Of a stretch of DNA of 17,356 nt, positions 7,282-13,657 are shown one piece after another. The first letter of the stretch is position 1. Each line of letters opens with the position of its first letter. The DNA comes from an uncultured Collinsella sp. Lineage in GTDB: Bacteria; Actinomycetota; Coriobacteriia; Coriobacteriales; Coriobacteriaceae. The translations under genes were made by a program, and so were the position numbers. Location: the NCBI GenBank assembly GCA_902490325.1, contig CABUDJ010000047.1, positions 1 through 17,356 on the forward strand. The letters run 5' to 3'. Below the pieces are notes generated by a model, which was given only the letters and a program-made list of their open reading frames with translations, searched no databases and had not been told where the DNA came from.

Positions 7282-7336
7282 TCTCGATCTGTAACATCTA
7301 GCCGAGATTTTGGGTCCTACCTGTTACAGATTTAGA
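7282..7336. repeat. 55-bp palindromic repeat, copy 1
   Basis: Outer arms TCTCGATCTGTAACA and TGTTACAGATTTAGA, inner TAG/CTA, variable centre. It is a single copy at this locus, between the terminator of cassette 1 and the end of lacI2, whose stop is 23 bp away. See the copies at 12219 and 17030. Confidence 0.9.
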
Positions 7337-7359
7337 CAAATAGGCAGAACGAGCTGAAC

Positions 7360-8388
7360 CTACGCCCGTATATCTTTGACAGTCGAGCGTTCGACCAACG
7401 TACTCGGCACATGAATCGCCTCGATAGACGAGCTCTCTCCAATCGCCGCCTCAAACGCAAGCTTACCGACACCGCGCAAATCAAATCGCAACGTCGTCAG
7501 CCGATTGTGAGGAACAAGTCCCTCGAGTGCGTCGTCGATACCAACCACGCTCACGTCGTCGGGCACGGACAGGCCCGCGTTCTCGAGCGCGGCGATAACG
7601 CCCAGCGCCATCTGGTCATTTGCCGCAAGCACGGCAGTCGGCGCCTGCGACCCGCCGGCAAGCACCTCGGCCGCAATCCGCTCGCCCATGGCGTACCCAC
7701 TGTCCGCACTCCAATCGCCACGCAGCATCGGAGCGGCATCGACATGAGCACGACCCAGCGTATCGCGCCAACCGGCCTCACGAAAACGCGAGGAAATCGA
7801 GTTTTCCGGACCCGCCACAAACCGCATATTCGAGTGACCATGTTCCAGCAGATAATTGGTCAACAGCTCGCACGAACCATACTGGTCGGAGTCGATCGTC
7901 GTGCAGCGCGGATGCGCATACATGGACAGGATGACCGTTCGCACTCCCGGCTGGGGAACAAACTCCTCAAAATCGGGAGCCATGCGGTTCATGTTGAGAA
8001 TCATGCCGTCGACGGGTCGCTCGACCATGCGGCGCGAGGCATCGGCAAGTGTATAGGGCTTGTCGCCGCCCATCTCGATCATAGTGACGGCAAAATCATG
8101 CTCGCGCGCCGCTTGCATGATACCCTCGAGCGTCGCCAGGTTACCGACACGTGTGATGTTGTACATGCACAGGCCAATAGAACGATACGACCCGCCGCGC
8201 AACGCCGTTCCAGCAAAATTGGGACGAAAGCCCAGCTCTTCCATGGCGGCCAGCACACGCTTGCGCGTCTTTTCCGTCACGTTGGGCATACCGTTGACCA
8301 CGCGAGACACAGTCTGGCGGCTCACGCCAGCGAGCGCCGCAACCTCTGCCGCGCTCGCCGAACGACCATTCCTTGTCCGCTGAGCCAT
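7360..8388 (-). CDS. LacI-family transcriptional repressor of cassette 2
   Basis: 342 aa from the start chosen here (MAQRTRNGRS). An in-frame ATG at 8445 would add 19 residues, but it would place the operator at 8448-8465 on top of the ribosome site. The shorter form also matches the short N-terminal leaders of the two sister repressors. Neither start has an ideal Shine-Dalgarno spacing. The helix-turn-helix AAEVAALAGVSRQTVSRVVN (13-32) has Arg24-Gln25...Arg29 at the specificity positions. The hinge is FRPNFAGTAL. The effector domain has NDQMALG and VSVVGIDD, and the end is RSTVKDIRA. It is divergent from the GH1 gene at 8739 and probably represses cassette 2 and itself. Confidence 0.92.
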   Translation of the reverse strand: MAQRTRNGRSASAAEVAALAGVSRQTVSRVVNGMPNVTEKTRKRVLAAMEELGFRPNFAGTALRGGSYRSIGLCMYNITRVGNLATLEGIMQAAREHDFAVTMIEMGGDKPYTLADASRRMVERPVDGMILNMNRMAPDFEEFVPQPGVRTVILSMYAHPRCTTIDSDQYGSCELLTNYLLEHGHSNMRFVAGPENSISSRFREAGWRDTLGRAHVDAAPMLRGDWSADSGYAMGERIAAEVLAGGSQAPTAVLAANDQMALGVIAALENAGLSVPDDVSVVGIDDALEGLVPHNRLTTLRFDLRGVGKLAFEAAIGESSSIEAIHVPSTLVERSTVKDIRA

Positions 8389-8447
8389 GCCTTCCACGCT
8401 AACCTGCTTCCCAACTATTCCCCGCGCCCATGGCGCATCGTACATAC

Positions 8448-8465
8448 ATTGATAACGTGCTCATG
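8448..8465. promoter_or_regulatory. LacI2 operator candidate near lacI2
   Basis: ATTGATAACGTGCTCATG: the right arm gives half-site CATGAGCAC, matching the cassette-2 half-site AATGAGCAC at 8 of 9 bases. It lies 60 bp upstream of the preferred lacI2 start. Confidence 0.5.
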
Positions 8466-8579
8466 ATACCCGAGCCATATACCACAACATGAAAACTTCT
8501 GTCAATCAAAACCGCTTACCGAACAAATACAACCGTTCGCGGCTGTTTGAAGTTGTTTTGTTTCTATATATCCCAGCCG

Positions 8580-8597
8580 GATGTTAACGTGCTCATT
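8580..8597. promoter_or_regulatory. LacI2 operator candidate, first of a tandem pair
   Basis: GATGTTAACGTGCTCATT, CpG-centred; its right half-site is AATGAGCAC. Its centre is 22 bp from that of the next site, about two helical turns, so both would lie on one face of the DNA. Confidence 0.6.
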
Positions 8598-8601
8598 GTC
8601 A

Positions 8602-8619
8602 AATGTTCACGTGCTCATT
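8602..8619. promoter_or_regulatory. LacI2 operator candidate, second of a tandem pair
   Basis: AATGTTCACGTGCTCATT: palindromic AATG..CACGTG..CATT, half-sites AATGTTCAC and AATGAGCAC. It is 119 bp upstream of the GH1 start at 8739. Confidence 0.65.
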
Positions 8620-8738
8620 TTGGTTCTAATCATTTTAAGATAGTGTTTATCGGGCTTTTTCACCGCTGAACGCTAACCAGGGAGCCTCCTGAGCACAAAC
8701 GCACAATATCGAACAGCGAGACGAGAGGGTGTATGCAT

Positions 8739-10181
8739 ATGTCTTTGCTAAACCGCGTACAGCAGCTGCCGAAGAGCTTTGTTTGGGGCGCCGCAACCGC
8801 CGCGTACCAAACGGAAGGTTCCACGAAGGTGGCAGGCAAGGGTAAGACCATGTGGGACGATTACCTTGTCGCCCAGGGTCGCTTTTTGCCCGACCCGGCC
8901 AGTGATTTCTACAACCGCTACGAGGAGGATATCCGCCTTTCTGCCGAGCATGGGCTCAACGCCATCCGTGTGTCCATCGCCTGGACCCGCATCTTCCCCA
9001 ACGGCGACGATGCCGAGCCCCTCGCCGAGGGCGTTAAGCACTACCACGAGCTGTTCGCCTGCTGCAAAAAGTATGGCGTCGAGCCCTATGTGTCCCTGCA
9101 TCACTTTGACTCCCCCGCCGCCCTGTTCAACCAGGGCGACTGGCTCAACCGCAAGACCGTCGACGCCTATGTGCGCTATGCCGAGTTCTGCTTCCGCGAG
9201 TTCCGCGAGGTCAAGAATTGGTTCACCATCAACGAGCTCATCAGCCTCTCGCACTCCCAATACATCCAAGGCAACTTCCCGCCCAACCATCACTTTGATG
9301 TGACGAGCGGCATCCAGAGCCAGCACAACGAGCTCGTTGCCCACGCCCGCGCCGTCAACCTGTATAAGGATCTTGACGAGACCGAGCACCTGGGCGGCCG
9401 CATTGGCATGGTCAACGTCCTGACGCCGGCATATCCTGCCACCGGCTCGCCCGCCGACCAGCACGCCGCCGACCTGTACAACGCCTTCTACACCGACTTC
9501 ATCATGGACGGCGCCTTCCTGGGCCACTACTCCGCGCGCACCCTCTCACTCATCAACGAGATTCTGCGTGCCAACAACGCCACGCTTACGGTTGAGGACA
9601 GCGACATGGAGGAGCTCGCCAAGGCGGCGCCCCGCAACGATATGTTCGGCCTCAACTACTATCAGTCGGCGTTTATCGCCGCCTACGATGGCGAGTCCAC
9701 CAACAGCTTTAACGGCACCGGAGACAAGGGCACCTCGTGCTTTAAGTTTAAGGGCGTCGGGCAGCAGGTCGATATGCCGGGTATCCCCACCACCGACTGG
9801 GATTGGCTCATCTACCCGCAAGGCCTCTACGACACGCTCAAGCACATCAGCGCCACCTATCCCAACCTCCCCGTCATCTATATCACCGAAAACGGCCTGG
9901 GCCACAAGGACCCCGAGCCCGACGCAAACGGCATCGTCGCCGATCCCGAGCGCATCGACTTTGTCGACCAGCACATGGAGAAGGTGCTCCAGGCGCGCGC
10001 CGAGGGCGTCGACGTCCAGGGCTACTTTATCTGGAGCCTGCAGGACCAGTTCTCGTGGGCCAACGGCTATAACAAGCGCTACGGCCTGTTCTACATCGAC
10101 TTCGACACGCAAAAACGCTACATCAAGCAGTCGGCACTCTGGTACAAGGAGCTCGCCGACACTATGGCGGACGCGCAGTAG
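8739..10181 (+). CDS. GH1 6-phospho-beta-galactosidase (cassette 2)
   Basis: 480 aa from ATG 8739. An in-frame ATG at 8733 is only 3 nt from the GAGAGG ribosome site, so 8739 (spacing 9) is preferred. Numbering below uses the 8733 start; subtract 2 for 8739. Acid/base Glu168 is in WFTINELI, nucleophile Glu386 in ITENGLG, and phosphate site Ser441, Lys448 and Tyr450 are in FSWANGYNKRY. Trp442 supports 6-phospho-galactoside use. It is the most divergent of the three GH1 copies: an N-terminus with FVWGAATAAYQTEGSTKVAG, TINEL instead of TFNEI, and different loops. The substrate aglycone probably differs. Unlike cassettes 1 and 3 it precedes its permease gene, which follows after a 176-bp gap. Confidence 0.93.
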   Translation: MSLLNRVQQLPKSFVWGAATAAYQTEGSTKVAGKGKTMWDDYLVAQGRFLPDPASDFYNRYEEDIRLSAEHGLNAIRVSIAWTRIFPNGDDAEPLAEGVKHYHELFACCKKYGVEPYVSLHHFDSPAALFNQGDWLNRKTVDAYVRYAEFCFREFREVKNWFTINELISLSHSQYIQGNFPPNHHFDVTSGIQSQHNELVAHARAVNLYKDLDETEHLGGRIGMVNVLTPAYPATGSPADQHAADLYNAFYTDFIMDGAFLGHYSARTLSLINEILRANNATLTVEDSDMEELAKAAPRNDMFGLNYYQSAFIAAYDGESTNSFNGTGDKGTSCFKFKGVGQQVDMPGIPTTDWDWLIYPQGLYDTLKHISATYPNLPVIYITENGLGHKDPEPDANGIVADPERIDFVDQHMEKVLQARAEGVDVQGYFIWSLQDQFSWANGYNKRYGLFYIDFDTQKRYIKQSALWYKELADTMADAQ

Positions 10182-10207
10182 CGCATCGCCTCGCTTTCCC
10201 CCGAGAA

Positions 10208-10244
10208 GGGAGCGGCCCTATGCGATACAAACCCAGCCGCTCCC
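10208..10244 (+). other. Intercistronic hairpin between the GH1 and permease genes of cassette 2
   Basis: GGGAGCGGC (10208-10216) pairs perfectly with GCCGCTCCC (10236-10244), loop 19 nt, with no T run after it. It occupies the position equivalent to the hairpins of cassettes 1 and 3. Nothing else is seen in the gap 10182-10357 apart from the RBS AGAGGAG before the permease gene. Confidence 0.6.
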
Positions 10245-10357
10245 CTCTCTCCCCCTGGGACCGACCCCGCCTGCACCCAGGCTTTTAGCAAGCGGGAGAC
10301 CATATAGGTTTTCAACGTCCATGCCATTAAGATTTCATGCAAAGAGGAGCGTGAACT

Positions 10358-12118
10358 ATGGAATCGATCGTTAAGTTCTTGGAGAAAGGTCAGCCGTACT
10401 TCGACAAGGTCTCTAAGAACATCTACCTTCAGGCCATTAAAGACGGCTTTTTGGCAGCAATGCCCATCATCCTGTCTTCTTCTGTCTTCCTGCTTATTTC
10501 GACCCTGCCGGGCGTTGTCGCCACGGTCGGCGGCTTTACGCTGCCCGACTGGTGGAACGTCGACGTCGTGAACTTCTGCAACAAGGTTTACAACTTCACG
10601 ATGGGCGTCGTGGGCATCATGGTCGCCGGCACCACCGCAAGCGCGCTGACCGGCTCCAAGAACCGCCGCATGCCTGCCGGCAAGGCCATCAACGCCACGA
10701 GCACCATGGTCGCCGCCATGTGCGCTATGCTCATCTTGGCCGTTACCCAGACGAGTGCCAAGATCGACGGCGCCGATGTCTCGGTGTTCTTTACCGACAA
10801 CATGGGCACCAAGGGCCTGCTGAGCTCCTTTGTCGCCGCATTTGCCACGGTCAACATCTATGCCTTCTGCATTAAGCGAGACATCACCATCAAGCTGCCC
10901 AAAGAAGTCCCCGGCGCCATCGCCCAGAACTTCCGCGACATCTTCGCCTTCAGCTTCTCCATCCTGTTTGTCGCCGTCATCGACGTTATCTGCCGCACCT
11001 GCTTGGCCGTCCCGTTTGCCAACGTCATCTCCACGCTGGTGAGCCCGCTGTTCGCCGCTGCCGATTCCTACGCCGGCCTCGCCCTCATCTGGTTCATGAT
11101 CCCGCTGTTCTGGTTCATGGGCATCCACGGCCCCTCGGTCGTTAAGCCTGCCCTCAACGCCGCGCTGTTTGGCAACATCACCACCAACCTCGCCACGCTG
11201 CAGGCCGGCGGTCACCCCGCCCTCGCCCTGACCGAGAACTTCGGTAACTACATCGGCGAACTCGGCGGCACCGGCGCCACGTTCATTGTCCCGATCATCT
11301 TCCTGCTCTTTATGCGCTCCAAGCAGCTCAAGGCCGTCGGCAAAGCCTCTGTCGTACCCGTGATGTTCGCCGTCAACGAGCCGCTGCTGTTCGCCGCGCC
11401 CATCATCCTCAACCCGTACTTCCTGATCCCGTTCCTGTTTGCCCCCGTGGCCAACGTCCTCATTGGTAAGTTCTTCATCGACTTTTTGGGCATGAACGGC
11501 TTTATCTATGCCATGCCGTGGGCACTCCCCGGACCGATCGGCACCTTCATCGACACCAACTTCCAGCCGATCTCTCTGGTCCTGGTTGTCGTCCTGCTGG
11601 TCGTTGACTTCTTGATCTACTACCCGTTCTGCAAGGCCTACGACAACGTCCTGTGCAAGCAGGAGGCCGAGACCCTGGCCGAAGAAGAGGCCGAGGAGAC
11701 CAAGGCCGTCAAGACCGCTGCCGCCCCCGCCGCTGAGGCTCCTGTTGTCGAGACCGCTTCTGCCACCGAGGCCTCCGCAGCTCCGTCCGCCCTTAAGGGC
11801 AAGGATCTGAGGGTTCTGGTTCTGTGCGCTGGCGCCGGCACCTCTGCACTGCTCGCCAACGCGCTTAAGGAAGGCGCCGACGAGCTGGGCATCGACATTA
11901 CCGCCAACGCCGGTGCCTACGGCAGCCACTACGCCATCATGGACCAGTACAACGTCATCGTCCTGGCTCCGCAGGTTCGCACCTATTACAACGAGATGAA
12001 GGCCGACACCGACCGCCTGGGCATCACGCTGCTGTCGCCCAAGGGCAAACAGTACATCGACCTCACTAAGGATCCCAAGGGTGCCGTCGCCTGGATCGAG
12101 GAAAACCTCAAGGCATAA
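10358..12118 (+). CDS. PTS lactose-family IICB permease (cassette 2)
   Basis: 586 aa with the same IIC-linker-IIB architecture. IIC residues are His257 in GIHGPSVVKPA and Glu341 in NEPLLFAAP. The linker (about 430-483) is Ala/Glu/Thr-rich, and IIB carries Cys490 in VLVLCAGAGTSALLANAL. It is clearly closer to the cassette 3 permease than to the cassette 1 permease. Shared features are KNIYLQAIKDGF, KLPKEVPGAIAQNFRDI, the AGGHPA loop, IMDQYNVIVLAPQVRTYYNEMKADTDRLGI and an inserted segment after the first span. Substrate binding loops differ from LacE, so lactose should not be assumed. It is the last gene of cassette 2 and probably depends on LacF for phosphate. Confidence 0.93.
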   Translation: MESIVKFLEKGQPYFDKVSKNIYLQAIKDGFLAAMPIILSSSVFLLISTLPGVVATVGGFTLPDWWNVDVVNFCNKVYNFTMGVVGIMVAGTTASALTGSKNRRMPAGKAINATSTMVAAMCAMLILAVTQTSAKIDGADVSVFFTDNMGTKGLLSSFVAAFATVNIYAFCIKRDITIKLPKEVPGAIAQNFRDIFAFSFSILFVAVIDVICRTCLAVPFANVISTLVSPLFAAADSYAGLALIWFMIPLFWFMGIHGPSVVKPALNAALFGNITTNLATLQAGGHPALALTENFGNYIGELGGTGATFIVPIIFLLFMRSKQLKAVGKASVVPVMFAVNEPLLFAAPIILNPYFLIPFLFAPVANVLIGKFFIDFLGMNGFIYAMPWALPGPIGTFIDTNFQPISLVLVVVLLVVDFLIYYPFCKAYDNVLCKQEAETLAEEEAEETKAVKTAAAPAAEAPVVETASATEASAAPSALKGKDLRVLVLCAGAGTSALLANALKEGADELGIDITANAGAYGSHYAIMDQYNVIVLAPQVRTYYNEMKADTDRLGITLLSPKGKQYIDLTKDPKGAVAWIEENLKA

Positions 12119-12149
12119 GACGCTGACGCCACCTGCCGCTCGCAGACAA

Positions 12150-12194
12150 AAAATGGCCCGTGCATCGATGCGTGATGCGCGGGCCATTTTGTTT
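12150..12194 (+). terminator. Terminator of cassette 2, possibly bidirectional
   Basis: AAAATGGCCCG (12150-12160) pairs with CGGGCCATTTT (12180-12190), extended inward by a wobble and GCATC/GATGC. The plus-strand tail is TTTTGTTT. On the minus strand the mirror tail TTTTTTGTC could also terminate transcripts arriving from lacI3. Confidence 0.88.
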
Positions 12195-12218
12195 AGACCG
12201 CACCCGTCCTCCTGTTCA

Positions 12219-12273
12219 TCTCAATCTGTAACATCTAGCCGAGTTTTTCGGTCCTAGCTGTTACAGATCGAGA
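12219..12273. repeat. 55-bp palindromic repeat, copy 2
   Basis: TCTCAATCTGTAACA ... TGTTACAGATCGAGA, with inner TAG/CTA and a central CCGA/TCGG stem around GTTTT, so nearly the whole unit can fold. It is followed by a 25-bp linker and copy 3. Confidence 0.92.
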
Positions 12274-12298
12274 CAAACAGAACGCCCGAGCAGAAATA

Positions 12299-12353
12299 TC
12301 TCAATCTGTAATATTTAGCTGAGTTTTTCGGTCCTAACTGTTACAGATTGAGA
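12299..12353. repeat. 55-bp palindromic repeat, copy 3
   Basis: It starts exactly 80 bp after copy 2. Arms are TCTCAATCTGTAATA and TGTTACAGATTGAGA. It ends 18 bp before the lacI3 stop codon. Confidence 0.92.
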
Positions 12354-12371
12354 CGAACTGGCCGAAAAACC

Positions 12372-13382
12372 CTACGCCCGCAGATCCCTTACGCTGGAAC
12401 GCTCGACCAACACGCCCGAGACGAGCGTACGGCTTCTGGAGCTCGGGGCTTCCAGACCTGCGACGACCTCGTTAAGCGCACGGATGCCCAGTTCGCGGTG
12501 GCGAAACTTCACCGACGTCAGAATCGAGTTGGGAATCGTCTTGTAGAGCTCATCGTCGAAGCCGATCACGGACACGTCGTCGGGCACATTGAGCCCTTTG
12601 TCACGTAGAGCCATCATCACGCCGTTTGCCATGCAGTCGTTAGCAGCGAGGACCGCCGTGCAATCGGGCTTATCGGCAAGCACAAGGCCCGCGGCATAGC
12701 CACTATCCGCATTCCAATCGCCTTGCAGAGGCTCGGGCGGCTCAATGCCACGTGCCTCGAGTGCCGCTCGCCAACCTTTCATACGGCACTGGCTCGACAG
12801 TGACTCTTTCTTACCAGAGACGAAGTACACGTTCTTGTGCCCGTGGTTCAAGAAGTACTCGCACGCCATGCGCGCGCCGCCCTCTTGGTCGTCACTGACG
12901 GTAGAGCAGGTAGGATGTTCCATCGGTGTGATAATCACCGTCTTGAGGTCTTTCGGCGCCTCAAAGGTATCAAAGTCATCGACCATCTGGCGCAGGTTGA
13001 AAATCATGCCGTCGACGGGGAGCTGCGACATCCTACGCGCCGCTTCAGCAAGGGTCATCTTCTCCCCCGCCCGCTTTTTGATCATCGTAAGAGCAAAGCC
13101 TCGCTCTTCGGCGGCATCGGCGATACCGTCGATCATGTCCACGGCACCGCCCGACAAGTGGAACAGCACGACGCCGATGCACCCGTAACGGCCCAACTTG
13201 AGCGAACGCGCGGCAAAGTTGGCTCGAAACCCGAGCGCCTCCATGGCCGAATGAACCTTATCGCGTGTCGACTCTCGCACGCTATCGGGCTCGTTGATCA
13301 CACGCGAAACCGTCTTGAGAGAAACACCCGCGGCAACTGCCACATCGTTCATCGAGACATTTTTCTTGTCCATCGTTGCCAC
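12372..13382 (-). CDS. LacI-family transcriptional repressor of cassette 3
   Basis: 336 aa from a GTG at 13382 (MATMDKKNVS), which has GGAG 5 nt upstream. The ATG at 13373, three codons in, has no ribosome site at a good distance. The helix-turn-helix MNDVAVAAGVSLKTVSRVIN (11-30) has Leu22-Lys23...Arg27 at the specificity positions, unlike either sister. The hinge is FRANFAARSL. The effector domain has NDCMANG and VSVIGFDD, and the end is RSSVRDLRA. It is divergent from the permease gene at 13658. A perfect palindromic operator and an imperfect one lie between the two genes. Convergent with cassette 2, it ends in the repeat pair. Confidence 0.93.
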   Translation of the reverse strand: MATMDKKNVSMNDVAVAAGVSLKTVSRVINEPDSVRESTRDKVHSAMEALGFRANFAARSLKLGRYGCIGVVLFHLSGGAVDMIDGIADAAEERGFALTMIKKRAGEKMTLAEAARRMSQLPVDGMIFNLRQMVDDFDTFEAPKDLKTVIITPMEHPTCSTVSDDQEGGARMACEYFLNHGHKNVYFVSGKKESLSSQCRMKGWRAALEARGIEPPEPLQGDWNADSGYAAGLVLADKPDCTAVLAANDCMANGVMMALRDKGLNVPDDVSVIGFDDELYKTIPNSILTSVKFRHRELGIRALNEVVAGLEAPSSRSRTLVSGVLVERSSVRDLRA

Positions 13383-13512
13383 TGCTTCTCCGCTCGGTTC
13401 TCTATCGCTTGTTTTTTGTGTTCTAGCATATACTACCTGCCTGACTGATAAATCAACCGTTTACCGGACAATATCGACCACTCACCCGTATATCCTTGTT
13501 GCTCTTCCAAAA

Positions 13513-13530
13513 ATGTCTTACGTTGTCATT
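13513..13530. promoter_or_regulatory. LacI3 operator candidate, imperfect site
   Basis: ATGTCTTACGTTGTCATT: the right arm gives the exact half-site AATGACAAC and the left arm is degenerate. Its centre is 23 bp from that of the perfect site. Confidence 0.5.
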
Positions 13531-13535
13531 AACGA

Positions 13536-13553
13536 AATGACAACGTTGTCATT
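13536..13553. promoter_or_regulatory. LacI3 operator candidate, perfect palindrome
   Basis: AATGACAACGTTGTCATT. The perfect symmetry extends to 24 bp (13533-13556), the strongest palindrome in any of the three control regions. It is 104 bp upstream of the permease start. Confidence 0.75.
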
Positions 13554-13657
13554 TCGCAATGCCTTCCTTAAACAGGAAGGTTTCCGGGCAGTCCTGACCA
13601 TCCATCGACGACCAGTTCCATCCACATGCATCGCGCATCAAGTAGCAAAGGAGCTTT

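Larger units (their letters stand above)
8389..8738. promoter_or_regulatory. Divergent control region of cassette 2
   Basis: 350 bp without a gene. It contains LacI-type sites at 8448-8465, 8580-8597 and 8602-8619 and the common motif AACCGCTTACCGAACAAAT (8510-8528), with a second partial copy AACCGTTCGCGG at 8531-8542. The region is AT-rich compared with the genes. No -35/-10 pair is convincing. A GAGAGG ribosome site lies at 8724-8729. Confidence 0.6.
13383..13657. promoter_or_regulatory. Divergent control region of cassette 3
   Basis: 275 bp containing the common motif AACCGTTTACCGGACAAT (13455-13472) and two LacI-type sites (13513-13530, 13536-13553). An AAAGGAG ribosome site lies before the permease start. 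No operator was found close to the lacI3 start, unlike cassettes 1 and 2. No clear -35/-10 pair. Confidence 0.6.

Noticed and set aside
7282..7336. The 55-bp palindromes as ordinary Rho-independent terminators.
   Set aside because: They lack a T run on the plus strand, true terminators already precede them, and they are A/T-rich in the stem. A weaker minus-strand terminator role cannot be excluded for some copies.
8389..8445. Longer lacI2 reading frame starting at 8445.
   Set aside because: The added 19 residues precede the normal repressor N-terminus and would put the start beside the operator at 8448-8465. The shorter form agrees with the other two repressors.
7388..8466. Plus-strand frame of about 350 codons across the lacI2 gene.
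   Set aside because: It is antisense to a LacI-family gene with complete helix-turn-helix and effector domains. The His/Arg-rich composition is that of a shadow frame.
8733..8738. ATG at 8733 as the start of the cassette 2 hydrolase.
   Set aside because: Only 3 nt separate it from the GAGAGG ribosome site; the in-frame ATG at 8739 is better spaced. The difference is two residues.
10118..12187. A 689-codon open frame on the minus strand opposite the cassette 2 permease, and similar long antisense frames at 3810-5456 and 14894-16963.
   Set aside because: They lie opposite well-supported permease and GH1 genes. Their composition (Gly, Asp, Val, Glu, His runs) is typical of the reverse reading of high-GC coding DNA, and they show no family similarity or ribosome site.
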